Assembly (NCBI RefSeq): GCF_902833055.1
Contig: NZ_CADFEJ010000001.1
Location: forward strand, 744,001-808,000
Source of the DNA: Burkholderia territorii
GTDB lineage: Bacteria > Pseudomonadota > Gammaproteobacteria > Burkholderiales > Burkholderiaceae
Length of the DNA: 64,000 nucleotides
Reading direction: 5' to 3'
The position numbers and the translations under genes were made by a program. The notes below the pieces were generated by a model that was not told the origin of the DNA, searched no databases, and worked only from the letters and a program-made list of their open reading frames with translations. Positions within the stretch are counted from its first letter, which is position 1, and the number at the start of each line of letters is the position of its first letter. Of this stretch, positions 17,621-26,143 are shown piece after piece.

Positions 17621-19395
17621 GCGGTCACCAGCGGAGCGGGGTTTTTCAGGTATTGCTCGCGGATCGCACGCGCGGACCAGTAGGCCAGCGCCGCGACGAT
17701 CCCGGTCGGGTTGTAGCCGATGCCCTGCGGCAGCGCCGACGCGCCCATCACGAACACGTTGTGCACGTCCCAGCATTGCAGGTAGCGATTGAGCACGCTC
17801 GTCTTCGGATCGGTGCCCATGATCGCGCCGCCGACCAGGTGCGTCGTCTGGTACGCGCGCGAATCGAAGTGCTTGCCGAACTCGCGCGTCGACACGCCGA
17901 TCGCCTTCGGGCCCATCGCCTCCGCGATCTTCTTCATCTGGCCGGTCACGTACTGCGCCATCCTGATGTCGTTGTCCTTCCAGTCGAAGGTCATCCGCAA
18001 CAGCGGCTGGCCGTACGAATCGCGATAGGTCGGATCGAGATCGAGATAGACATCGCGGTACGACATGTTCGTGCCGTGCGCGTCCATCGAGATCGTATGC
18101 GCGTAGTTGTCCTTCACGGCCTTCTTCCACGCCGATCCCCACTGCGGCGTGCCCGGCGGCGTCGCGATGCCGCTGATCGGCTTCACGCCGGCCTGGTTCA
18201 CCCACAGCGGCGAACCGCCGACGAAGCCGAGCGGGCCATGGTCGAAGTTGTCCGCGTTGAAGTCGTCCACCGCGACGCCGTTGCCGCCCGCGCCGATGAA
18301 CGGGTTCGTGAAGGTGTCCTTGTCGAAGAACGCCTTGATCGTCGACAGGTTCTGGTACGCGAAATTGCGGCCCACGACACCTTCGCCCGAGATCGGGTCG
18401 TACGGCTTGCCGATGCCCGAGAGCAGCAGCAGGTGCACGTTGTGATACTGGAACGCCGCGACGATCACGAGATCGGCCGGCTGATGCACTTCGCGGCCGG
18501 CCGGGTCGACGTAGGTGACGCCCGTCGCGCGCTTCTTCGTGTCGTCGAGGTCCACGCGCAGCACGTGGCACTTCGAGCGCAACTCGAAGTTCGGCACCTG
18601 CTTGAGCGCGGGCAGGATGTTCAGGTTCGGCGACGCCTTCGAGTACATGTAGCACGCGTAGCCGCTGCAGTAGCCGCAGAAGTTGCACGGCCCCATCTGC
18701 ACGCCGTACGGGTTGGTGTAAGGCCCCGACGTGTTCGCCGACGGCAGCCGGTACGGATGCAGCCCGAGCGACTTTGCCGCATCGAAGAAGCGTTGCGCCG
18801 AATACGTGTTGAGCTGCGCGGGCAACGGGAAGTTGTCGCTGCGATTCGCCTCGAACACGTTGCCGTCGCCGACCACCTTGCCGCCGACCTTGTATGCCTG
18901 CCCCGACGTGCCGAACACTTTCTCGGCGAAGTCGAAATACGGCTCGAGCTCGTCGTACGTGACGCCCGTATCCTGGATCGTCATCCCTTCGGGGATGAAC
19001 TTCTTGCCGTAGCGCTCTTCATAGTGGCTGCGCAGGCGCAACTCTTCCGGTGTGATCCGGAAATGCACGCCCGACCAGTGCAGCCCCGCGCCGCCGACGC
19101 CCTCGCCCGGCAGGAACGCCGCGAGCTGCCGGTACGGCAGCGCGGTGTCCTGCACGCCGTGACGGATCGACACGGTCGTCTTCGACAGGTCGAGGAACAG
19201 CTTCTTGCGCACGTTGTAGGTCAGCTCGTCGATCGTGTTCGGATACGCGCCGTCCGGGTACGTGTCGCGATACTCGCCGCGCTCAAGCGCGACGACGTTC
19301 AGGCCCGCTTCGGTGAGTTCCTTCGCGAGAATCGCGCCGGTCCAGCCGAAACCGACGATCACCGCATCGACGTGCGGCTTCTTTTCCGCTGCCAT
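17617..19395 (-). CDS. GMC-type flavoprotein subunit of gluconate 2-dehydrogenase
   Basis: The 592-residue glucose-methanol-choline family flavoprotein starts with the FAD-binding motif VIVGFGWTGAILAKEL (near residue 13), contains a cysteine-rich segment (CNFCGYCSGYACY) expected for the Fe-S-containing GADH/FAD-GDH group, and has the GMC C-terminal motif with His (TTHLVGGAIMG ... ALPQGIGYNPT). It oxidises D-gluconate or a related polyol at C2 in the periplasm. The length (592, against about 540 for Burkholderia FAD glucose dehydrogenase) favours gluconate dehydrogenase. It overlaps subunit 3 by one base (TGATG) and the cytochrome by four. Confidence 0.92.
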   Translation of the reverse strand: MAAEKKPHVDAVIVGFGWTGAILAKELTEAGLNVVALERGEYRDTYPDGAYPNTIDELTYNVRKKLFLDLSKTTVSIRHGVQDTALPYRQLAAFLPGEGVGGAGLHWSGVHFRITPEELRLRSHYEERYGKKFIPEGMTIQDTGVTYDELEPYFDFAEKVFGTSGQAYKVGGKVVGDGNVFEANRSDNFPLPAQLNTYSAQRFFDAAKSLGLHPYRLPSANTSGPYTNPYGVQMGPCNFCGYCSGYACYMYSKASPNLNILPALKQVPNFELRSKCHVLRVDLDDTKKRATGVTYVDPAGREVHQPADLVIVAAFQYHNVHLLLLSGIGKPYDPISGEGVVGRNFAYQNLSTIKAFFDKDTFTNPFIGAGGNGVAVDDFNADNFDHGPLGFVGGSPLWVNQAGVKPISGIATPPGTPQWGSAWKKAVKDNYAHTISMDAHGTNMSYRDVYLDLDPTYRDSYGQPLLRMTFDWKDNDIRMAQYVTGQMKKIAEAMGPKAIGVSTREFGKHFDSRAYQTTHLVGGAIMGTDPKTSVLNRYLQCWDVHNVFVMGASALPQGIGYNPTGIVAALAYWSARAIREQYLKNPAPLVTA

Positions 19396-20132
19396 CAGCT
19401 GCGCTCCCCGTTGATCGAGACCGGGCCGTACGGATACGGCTTGCCGTTCTGGTTCACGAAATCCATGAAGTCCGCGCGCGCGCCCGGAAAGCCGATCATC
19501 TTCCACGCGGCCATGTCGCGATTGCCGCCATGCACTGGATCGCAGAAGTAGCCTTCGCGCGTGTTCTGCAGCAACTGCCCGAAGAACACGGCGGACGGCA
19601 CGTCGTCGATCTGCGCACCGCCTTTTTCCAGCGCGCCGAGCACGGTGTCGCGAGTGGGCGCGTCGAGATCGGCGAACGCCTTGCCGTGCGCCTTTTCGCA
19701 ATAGCGGTTGACCGCCGCGATGCCGAGCCGGTAGATGTCGCGCGGCACGAGCTTGAGCTGGTAGCCGAGCTCGGGCACGCCCTGCTGGAACGGGCCCTGC
19801 ATGTACCACGTCGCGCCGTGTGCGTATGGCGTTTCCATCTGGCGGTCGATGAATTCGGGCACGCCGGATTCGAGCGCGCCCGGGCCTTCGGCGTCGGCCG
19901 GGATCAGCCGGTCGACGGCGGCCTGGACGAACGCCCACTCCTTCGCGTCGAAGAAGGTCGGCTTGTACGGCGCGCGTTCGGCGCCGGTCGACGCGGGGGA
20001 AGCATTGCCGGCCGTGGTCGAGGACGACGACGAGCGCAGGTCGCAACCGGCGACCGACGCGATCGGCACGAGCGCGACCGACGTGCGCAGGAAGCGGCGA
20101 CGCGAATTGGGTTTGTCGGGTGGCGTGGACAT
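19395..20132 (-). CDS. Gluconate 2-dehydrogenase subunit 3 (twin-arginine exported small subunit)
   Basis: The 245-residue protein starts with a twin-arginine signal (SRRRFLRTS) and a hydrophobic core ending near SVAGC, so it carries the Tat signal that exports the folded flavoprotein complex; a Cys at the cleavage point could allow lipidation. The body matches the gluconate 2-dehydrogenase subunit 3 family (WAFVQAAVDRLIPAD, GREGYFCDP-type end). Length matches the GADH gamma subunit (about 245) rather than that of FAD glucose dehydrogenase (about 170). It is the first gene of the three-gene operon. Confidence 0.92.
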   Translation of the reverse strand: MSTPPDKPNSRRRFLRTSVALVPIASVAGCDLRSSSSSTTAGNASPASTGAERAPYKPTFFDAKEWAFVQAAVDRLIPADAEGPGALESGVPEFIDRQMETPYAHGATWYMQGPFQQGVPELGYQLKLVPRDIYRLGIAAVNRYCEKAHGKAFADLDAPTRDTVLGALEKGGAQIDDVPSAVFFGQLLQNTREGYFCDPVHGGNRDMAAWKMIGFPGARADFMDFVNQNGKPYPYGPVSINGERS

Positions 20133-20399
20133 GGTCGGATGGTGATCGTTGGGGAGCGTGGTCCGGGGACGCGCATGCCGCATGCGACATGCCCGGCCCG
20201 GCAGCCATGCCGCGCGCGGCTGGCCGTCCTGTTCTTGCGGTGTTGCGCACAACTCGATGCGGGCGCGCGCCGCGCATTGCGCGGCGGCACCGTCATGCAG
20301 CCGCGCGGCGCGCCCGTTCCGGCGCACCGCGGGTCGACCTCTTCACGGGTCTGTCATCGGACAAATACCGGCTTGTCGCCCGCATGTGTCCCTGTCGCC

Positions 20400-20495
20400 A
20401 TGGCCCTATTCAACTTAGACGCCGCGCTGGCCAACGGCAAGCGCATCGTGCACGACCCTCATTCCGGCCTTGGCGACAAACGCCGCGAATTATAA
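20400..20495 (+). CDS. Possible 31-residue small ORF
   Basis: An ATG-started frame encodes a charged, non-repetitive 31-residue peptide (begins MALFNLDAALANGKR, ends DKRREL) and stops inside the palindrome at 20494-20513. The codon choice looks coding-like, but there is no convincing ribosome site and it could be the remnant of a decayed gene. Very uncertain. Confidence 0.2.
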   Translation: MALFNLDAALANGKRIVHDPHSGLGDKRREL

Positions 20496-20513
20496 ATGGA
20501 ACCGGTTCCATTT
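20494..20513. promoter_or_regulatory. 20-bp perfect palindrome, LacI-type operator candidate
   Basis: AAATGGAACCGGTTCCATTT is identical to its reverse complement. The TGGAACCGGTTCCA core with central CG is the form typical of LacI/GntR-type (sugar-acid responsive) repressor operators. It is about 360 bp upstream of the gluconate dehydrogenase operon. No LacI gene lies in the window, so the regulator must be elsewhere. Confidence 0.6.
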
Positions 20514-20737
20514 CCAAAGGCTTCAATGCAATTCATTACATCGAAAATCGCAATAATGGGGAAACCGTTTTCCGGAATACGCAAGAGCCGGGGTGCGGCC
20601 TTCACCGCTCGCCATGGTGGCGGGACATGGATACGGGCGTTGCCCGGTCCGCGCCGGTCGGCGTATTCCATCGCGACACCGCGATGTATGTCAGCGCCGC
20701 GCTCGCCGCACACTCGCCGCGGCGCCAGACGCGACGC

Positions 20738-21154
20738 TCACCGCGACCACAGCATCGACGCGATCGACAGCGAGAGCGCCACGCACAGCGGCGAGTAACA
20801 CAGGCTGTCCATCCGCGCGAAACGCGACCCGCGAACGCGCTTGAAGAAGCCGACGTAGCGAAAATCGCCCACTGCCCGCACGGCGAAGATCAATGCGAAC
20901 GCAACGATCGCGAACGCGATCGCGCCGGGATACAGGTTCGGCCACAGCCAACCGGCGCGCGACGCCACCACGCATGCGCCGGCCAGCAACGCCATCGCGA
21001 CGGCGAGCGTACCCGGCATGGTCGGCTTCAGCAGCGGCACCCCGTCGTGTTCCGGAATGGCCGCGCGCTTGCCGAGGCGCCCACCGAACGCCCAGTACAC
21101 GTGAACGATTGCGATCGCACAAAGCGTCGGTACGCTGAAATACGCGCCGGTCAT
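20738..21154 (-). CDS. Small integral membrane protein, DUF3995-like
   Basis: The 138-residue protein has four hydrophobic segments (starting near residues 8, 48, 75 and 117) and an N-terminal pattern (VHVYWAFGG) characteristic of the DUF3995 group, whose members carry an AxxHxxWAxGG-like motif in the first helix. No function is known. It is divergent from alanine dehydrogenase. The start at 21154 has an AAGGAA element upstream; the 48-codon extension in the same frame is rejected as it would enter the shared promoter region. Confidence 0.75.
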   Translation of the reverse strand: MTGAYFSVPTLCAIAIVHVYWAFGGRLGKRAAIPEHDGVPLLKPTMPGTLAVAMALLAGACVVASRAGWLWPNLYPGAIAFAIVAFALIFAVRAVGDFRYVGFFKRVRGSRFARMDSLCYSPLCVALSLSIASMLWSR

Positions 21155-21458
21155 CTCGGTAAGGTTCCTTGTCTCATCGTGTCGGCGTATCGTGATCCAG
21201 CCGGAAGCGTTCCGGCACGCGGTGCCGTTGCGCGCAACACGAGACGATACCCAAACCGCGTGCCGCATGCAGTGCGACGTCCGGTCGCAATACGCCATGC
21301 GCCGTGTTGCGGCGCAGTGCGCGCGGCCGCCCTCGACGGCCGCCGCTTGACTTCCCTCCGGGCACCACTACCCTTTTATTCCAATACGGCGCGCATTGCG
21401 CGGCGGTCGCGATGCGCGCGGGCACGACGACAATGACGAATACACATGGAGGCGACTC
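21155..21458. other. 304-bp divergent promoter region
   Basis: This lies between the DUF3995-like gene and alanine dehydrogenase, which are transcribed away from each other. It should hold both promoters. I see no clear operator or gene in it. Confidence 0.4.
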
Positions 21459-22574
21459 ATGCTGATCGGTGTGCCGAAGGAGATCAAGAACCACGAATAC
21501 CGCGTCGGCCTCACGCCAGCCGGCGCACGCGAACTCACGCGACATGGCCACGGCGTGCTCGTGCAGCGCGGCGCGGGCACCGCGATCGGCCTGCTCGACG
21601 ACGACTACACGGCCGCCGGCGCGGCGCTGTGCGATGACGCGCGCGACATCTTCGCGCGCGCCGACATGATCATCAAGGTCAAGGAGCCGCAGCCGGCAGA
21701 GTGCGCGATGCTGCGGCGCGGGCAGATTCTTTATACGTATCTGCATCTCGCGCCCGATCCCGAGCAGGCGGCCGCGCTCGTGAAGTCCGGCGCGGTCTGC
21801 ATCGCATACGAGACCGTGACGGGCCCAGGCGGAGGGCTGCCGCTGCTCGCGCCGATGAGCGAGGTCGCGGGACGCATGTCGATCCAGGTCGCGGCGACAC
21901 ACCTCGAAAGCCCGCGCGGCGGCCGCGGCGTGCTGATGGCAGGCGTGCCCGGCGTGCCGGCCGCGCACGTCGTCGTGCTCGGCGCGGGCGTGGTGGGCAC
22001 TGGTGCGCTGCAAATGGCCGTCGGCCTCGGCGCACGCGTCACCGTGCTCGACACGAACGTCAGCCGGCTGCGCCAGCTCGACCTGATCTTCGCGAACCGG
22101 ATCGCGACCGTCTGCTCGAACGCGCACACGATCGATGAAGCCGTGCGCGACGCCGATGTCGTGATCGGTGCGGTGCTCGTGCCGGGCGCGTCCGCGCCGC
22201 GCCTCGTCACGCGCGGCATGATCGCGACGATGCGCAAGGGTGCCGTCGTCGTCGACGTCGCGATCGATCAGGGCGGCTGCTTCGAGACGTCGCATGCAAC
22301 GACGCATGCGCAGCCGACCTTCGTCGTCGACGGCGTCGTGCACTACTGCGTCGCGAACATGCCGGGCGCGGTTGCGCGCACGTCGACGTTCGCGTTGAAC
22401 AACGCGACGCTTGGGCATGCGCTCGCGCTCGCCGACAAGGGCTGGAAACGCGCGATGACAGATGACCCGCATCTGCGCGCGGGCCTCAACGTGTGCGACG
22501 GCCGCATCACGTACGAGGCCGTCGCGCAGTCGCTCGGCCTGCCGTACGTCCCGGCGGAAGACGTGCTGGCCTGA
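21459..22574 (+). CDS. ald: Alanine dehydrogenase
   Basis: The 371-residue protein starts with the family signature MLIGVPKEIKNHEYRVGLTP (Arg and Lys of the pyruvate site) and has the Rossmann motif VVLGAGVVGTGALQMA near residue 170. It reversibly deaminates L-alanine to pyruvate and ammonia with NAD. The catalytic His and Asp regions (LHLAPD; VVDVAIDQGGC) are intact and length matches Ald (about 371). The start at 21459 has GGAGG 6 nt upstream. It is a single gene, with the DksA-like gene convergent downstream. Confidence 0.95.
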   Translation: MLIGVPKEIKNHEYRVGLTPAGARELTRHGHGVLVQRGAGTAIGLLDDDYTAAGAALCDDARDIFARADMIIKVKEPQPAECAMLRRGQILYTYLHLAPDPEQAAALVKSGAVCIAYETVTGPGGGLPLLAPMSEVAGRMSIQVAATHLESPRGGRGVLMAGVPGVPAAHVVVLGAGVVGTGALQMAVGLGARVTVLDTNVSRLRQLDLIFANRIATVCSNAHTIDEAVRDADVVIGAVLVPGASAPRLVTRGMIATMRKGAVVVDVAIDQGGCFETSHATTHAQPTFVVDGVVHYCVANMPGAVARTSTFALNNATLGHALALADKGWKRAMTDDPHLRAGLNVCDGRITYEAVAQSLGLPYVPAEDVLA

Positions 22575-22949
22575 TGTCGGCGTGCGCCGTCACGCGCCCT
22601 TCGGGCGGGCGCGCGTCGACGCGCGGCGCACGCTCGTCGTCGGAATGTCGCGTCCGTGTTCGGCAATCGTGCGCGCCGCGCTGCGAGAGGCGCGCACCCT
22701 GAACGGGTGGCGTGCCGGACCTCCGGCACGTCGGCAATGTCGGCGAAGACGGCCGCACACTCGGCATTGTGGATCGCCATGGCCGGCGTGGCACCCTTCC
22801 ACGTGGATGGTGCCGTGCGCTGACGCGACGGCGTCAGCTCGTCCGGCGGCGCATATCGACGACGGCGGGCGCCCGTTGGTCATCGTGCGCCAGTTGCCCG
22901 TGTCATGCCGCGCAGGGCGCCCAGCCTGCGCGATTCCTGCACCGGTACG
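22575..22949. other. 375-bp gap between convergent genes
   Basis: This region lies between the ends of ald and of the zinc-finger gene. Just after ald is a small GC-rich stem (near 22600-22612) that could aid termination. Otherwise only shadow frames are seen. Confidence 0.4.
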
Positions 22950-23342
22950 TCAGAGAGATGCGCGCGGTGTCGTCGCGTAGCGACGCTCGTACACCGACTG
23001 GCAATGCGTGCAACGCTCGGCCGTCGGGCGCGCGAGCAGACGCTGGTAGCCGACCGGCGCATCGCAATCGATGCATTCGCCGTAGCTGCCGTCGCGCATG
23101 CGCTGCTGCGCGCGCGCGACAGCACGCAACTCGGCCAGCTTCATGCCGATCAGCGCGTGATCCATGTCGACGAACAGATCGGCGTTCGCCTCGTCGCCCT
23201 CGTCCGGCGCCGCGCCGGCGAGCTCTGCATAGGACTCCGATGCGCGCTGGTCCTCGCTCGTCCGGATATCCGCGCGCAACGCCTGCTCGCTCTCGGTCAG
23301 CCGCCGCTGCAGCGTCCGCCGTTGTTCTTGATCGAGCGCCAT
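22950..23342 (-). CDS. DksA/TraR-family zinc-finger protein
   Basis: The 130-residue protein has an N-terminal coiled-coil-prone region (about 5-80, rich in Glu/Arg/Gln) and a C-terminal four-cysteine zinc finger (CIDC...CTHC, about 92-117), the architecture of DksA/TraR/YocK-type proteins that act in the RNA polymerase secondary channel. The coiled-coil tip carries DEGDEANADL rather than the canonical DksA DxxDxA, so potency as a ppGpp cofactor is uncertain. The start MALDQEQRR has a GGAG element upstream; longer N-termini in this frame are unsupported. Confidence 0.85.
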   Translation of the reverse strand: MALDQEQRRTLQRRLTESEQALRADIRTSEDQRASESYAELAGAAPDEGDEANADLFVDMDHALIGMKLAELRAVARAQQRMRDGSYGECIDCDAPVGYQRLLARPTAERCTHCQSVYERRYATTPRASL

Positions 23343-23680
23343 TGCCGTCTCTCCTTTTCGGGGTTCCGCGCGAACAGCATGCGGCGCGCGGTTGTCGCGC
23401 CGGTGCGCGCCACGCCGGAAAACCCGGCCTGCCGTGCCCGGATACGCGCCCGGCCGCACGAAGCGCAGGACGCATTCGACGCAGCATAAACCCAATGCTC
23501 ACGCATGTGTTGATCGGGGTCAGCACCGCACCGCACGCGAAAAGCGGGGACGGACGCGATAACCCCGCCCGCCCGTTTCGTCTGACGCAGGTGCCGTTGA
23601 GGTCGATCAATCCCCTGAAAAAAGTTGCGACGTAGATTGAAAGCATGCGCGGCGAATCCGCTGCTTTCACGGAGAAGGTC
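23343..23680. other. 338-bp divergent intergenic region
   Basis: This holds the promoters of the zinc-finger gene (leftward) and of the small membrane peptide (rightward). Apart from shadow frames I see no gene or clear site. Confidence 0.4.
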
Positions 23681-23854
23681 ATGTTGTTCGGCGTCGTCAT
23701 CTGGGTGGCCCTTGCGGCCCTGTTCCCGACAATGGTCGTGCCGACGATCCAGCACGCCATTCAGCCGTCGAGCACGCAAGCCGCGCCCGACGCCAGCCCC
23801 GCCGCCACGCCCGCTGCGCTGCCGGCGGCCGCTCAGCCGCCGACGGACAGTTGA
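23681..23854 (+). CDS. Small single-pass membrane peptide
   Basis: A 57-residue peptide: one hydrophobic helix (residues 2-20) followed by a Pro/Ala/Thr-rich periplasmic-type tail. A strong GGAGAAGG ribosome site sits directly before the ATG at 23681, which decides this start over the in-frame ATG at 23645. No family is recognised. It converges on the priming transferase gene, but nothing shows a functional link. Confidence 0.55.
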   Translation: MLFGVVIWVALAALFPTMVVPTIQHAIQPSSTQAAPDASPAATPAALPAAAQPPTDS

Positions 23855-23936
23855 CGCGAGTTTCTCACGTGCGTCATTGCGGGGCGCATCGCACCAATGA
23901 CGACGACGCCACGACGACACTTCGCAATCCTCTCCA

Positions 23937-25358
23937 TCAGAACGCGTTTCGCCCGACGAAGCCCCGCACGATCGTCATCAGGATGATCTTCATGTCGAAC
24001 CAGAAACTCCAGTTCTGCATGTAGAACAGATCGAACTTCACACGCGCGGCCATCGCCTCGACCTTGCGGGTCTCGCCGCGATAGCCGTTCACTTGCGCCC
24101 ATCCCGTGATCCCCGGCCGTACGCGATAGCGATACATGTAGCAGTCGACCAGTTGCCGATAGAAGTCGTCGTGCTCGATTGCATGCGGACGCGGGCCGAC
24201 CACCGACATCTGGCCGAACAACACGTTGAAGAACTGCGGCAGCTCGTCGAGCGACGTGCGCCGCAGGAACGCGCCGACCGGCGTGACGCGGGCATCGTTG
24301 CGCGACGCCTGCCGCACGACACCGGGCTGTGCGCGATGCACGCGCATCGTCCTGAACTTCAGGATATGAAACTCGCGGCCGTCGACACCCTTGCGGCGCT
24401 GCCTGAACAAGACGGGCCCCGGCGACGACAGCTTCACCGCGATCGCCAGCACCGCAAGCAGCGGCAGCAGCGGGATCAGCACGGCGACCGCGAACAGCCG
24501 GTCGAACGCAAACTTCGCCCATAGCTCCGGTGCGGAACGCGGCGTGGTCGCCAGGTTGATCGCCGGCATGCCGAGCACGTCGGTCGCGGACCGCTCGACG
24601 ACCGCCATCTGCCGCACGTCCGGCAACAGCCGCAATTCAACGAACTCGTCGCGCAATTCGCGCACGATGCGCTGAATGCGCGACTCGTGCGACATCGGCA
24701 ACGTGAGCCACACTTCGTCGATCTCGCCGCCGCGGATCATGCGCCGCAGCGCGACCCAGTCGTCGATCACCGGCACGCCGCCGATCGCGTCGGCGGCTGC
24801 CGCGGCCGACGCGTCGTCGTCGAACACACAGGCCGCCGCGAACGGGCCGGCCGGCTCGAGCTGCATGCGCTGGATCGCCACCCGTCCGTAAGCGGTCGCA
24901 CCGACGATCGCGACTCGCCGCTGCCGCGCGCGCGCGTCGCCGCGCTTCATCGCGAGCACGCACAGTGCCAGCCTGCCGAGCAGCAGTGCCGCGTCTCCGG
25001 ACAGCACCGTCCGCGCGATCCAGCGCGTCGTGACGGTGCCGCCGCGATTCATGATCCACATCGTGCCGCCCACCGTCAGCGTGGCCGCGCACACGACGGC
25101 GACCACCGTGCGCGTCAACACGGTTCCGCTGTCATGCGACGACAACGCACCGCGCGACGCGCGCATGCCGTGCGGCAAGAGCGCGACCGTCAGTGCGCAC
25201 AGCAATGCGATCGCGCCGCGCTGCGCGTCGGACAGATCGCGCCATGCGAGCCCCATCGCAGCCTGCGCGGCGAGCGCGCCCGCCAGCACGAGCGCGGCAT
25301 CGGCCGCGGCGATCGCGACGCGCCACGCCGTATTCGTTCCACCCGCCATCGGATGCAT
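23937..25358 (-). CDS. Undecaprenyl-phosphate sugar phosphotransferase (priming transferase, WcaJ/WbaP/BceB type)
   Basis: The 473-residue polyisoprenyl-phosphate hexose-1-phosphate transferase has four to five N-terminal membrane helices, a CoA-binding-like Rossmann module (RVAIVGATAYGR, about 170-290) and the C-terminal catalytic bacterial sugar transferase domain (KLSSPGPVLFRQRRKG; LRRTSLDELPQ with the catalytic Asp-Glu; VVGPRPHA; PGITGWAQVNG). It places the first sugar-1-phosphate (often glucose) on the lipid carrier, starting repeat-unit assembly. No other priming enzyme is in the window, so it probably serves the locus at 36.7-55 kb. The start at 25358 is chosen because it lies 2 nt after the stop of the Crp-type gene. 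Confidence 0.9.
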   Translation of the reverse strand: MHPMAGGTNTAWRVAIAAADAALVLAGALAAQAAMGLAWRDLSDAQRGAIALLCALTVALLPHGMRASRGALSSHDSGTVLTRTVVAVVCAATLTVGGTMWIMNRGGTVTTRWIARTVLSGDAALLLGRLALCVLAMKRGDARARQRRVAIVGATAYGRVAIQRMQLEPAGPFAAACVFDDDASAAAAADAIGGVPVIDDWVALRRMIRGGEIDEVWLTLPMSHESRIQRIVRELRDEFVELRLLPDVRQMAVVERSATDVLGMPAINLATTPRSAPELWAKFAFDRLFAVAVLIPLLPLLAVLAIAVKLSSPGPVLFRQRRKGVDGREFHILKFRTMRVHRAQPGVVRQASRNDARVTPVGAFLRRTSLDELPQFFNVLFGQMSVVGPRPHAIEHDDFYRQLVDCYMYRYRVRPGITGWAQVNGYRGETRKVEAMAARVKFDLFYMQNWSFWFDMKIILMTIVRGFVGRNAF

Positions 25359-25360
25359 CG

Positions 25361-26143
25361 TCACGCACCGTGTGCGGGGAATCCACCGTGCACGTCGTGC
25401 ATGCGCGGTCGCACCGGCATCGATCGCGTGCCTGCGCGCGTACCGAGCAGCCGGCGATAGTCCGCACGAATCAACTCGTAGCACTCGCACGCCTGGTGCT
25501 CGAGGCCGTCGCGATCGAGCACGATGATGCGGCCGCGACGCTGGCGGATCAGCCCGGCTGCCTGCAGGTTGCCGGCGGCTTCCGTCACGCCTTCGCGACG
25601 CACGCCGAGCATGTTCGCGATCGTCTGCTGCGTGACGGCCAGCTCGTCGCCGTCGATCCGGTCATGCGCGAGCAACAGCCAGCGGCTCAACTGCTCACTG
25701 ACCGAGTGATGCCGGTTGCACAACGCGCTGCGCGAGATCTGCGCCATCGTCGCCTGGCAGTAGTTCAGCAGCAGCCGATACGTCGCCGGCGAACGTTCGA
25801 ATTCCGAGCGCATCACGCAGGTCGGCACGCGGTACGCCATCCCGCCGATACGGACTTCGACGCGGCTCGATACCGCGGTGCCGCCGACGAGCGTCGCCAG
25901 GCCCACCACACCTTCGCGGCCGACCACGGCCACCTCGACCATCGCGCCGTCCTCCATCAGGTGCTGCACCGACATCATGGCGGTCGTCGGGAAATGCAGG
26001 TGGCGCATCGGTTCCCCGACACGGTCCAGCATGCCGGCCTTGACCCTGACCAGTTCGAGGTGTGGTGCGATGGCACGGATGCTGTCCTCCGGCAGGGCGT
26101 CGAGGATGGCGTTCGCCGAGTAGCTCGAGTGAAGATGAAGCAT
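25361..26143 (-). CDS. berA: Crp/Fnr-family regulator, BerA-like c-di-GMP responsive activator
   Basis: The 260-residue protein has an N-terminal cyclic-nucleotide-binding fold (about 10-130) and a C-terminal winged helix (LGVRREGVTEAAGNLQAAGLI recognition region, about 180-200). It has no Fe-S cysteine set like FNR. Gene order counted from the BerB-like gene, plus a near-consensus sigma-54 promoter upstream, fit what is published for B. cenocepacia BerA (Bcam1349): BerB with RpoN transcribes berA, and BerA with c-di-GMP activates exopolysaccharide genes. It is followed 2 nt later by the priming transferase, so regulator and first biosynthetic step share a transcript. The BerA name is inferred from synteny. 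Confidence 0.82.
   Translation of the reverse strand: MLHLHSSYSANAILDALPEDSIRAIAPHLELVRVKAGMLDRVGEPMRHLHFPTTAMMSVQHLMEDGAMVEVAVVGREGVVGLATLVGGTAVSSRVEVRIGGMAYRVPTCVMRSEFERSPATYRLLLNYCQATMAQISRSALCNRHHSVSEQLSRWLLLAHDRIDGDELAVTQQTIANMLGVRREGVTEAAGNLQAAGLIRQRRGRIIVLDRDGLEHQACECYELIRADYRRLLGTRAGTRSMPVRPRMHDVHGGFPAHGA

Larger units (their letters stand above)
20133..20737. other. 605-bp intergenic region upstream of the gluconate dehydrogenase operon
   Basis: This gap holds the operon promoter (right to left), a possible 31-codon ORF on the plus strand (20400-20495) and the 20-bp perfect palindrome at 20494-20513. The stretch 20514-20737 shows no gene I can support. Confidence 0.5.
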
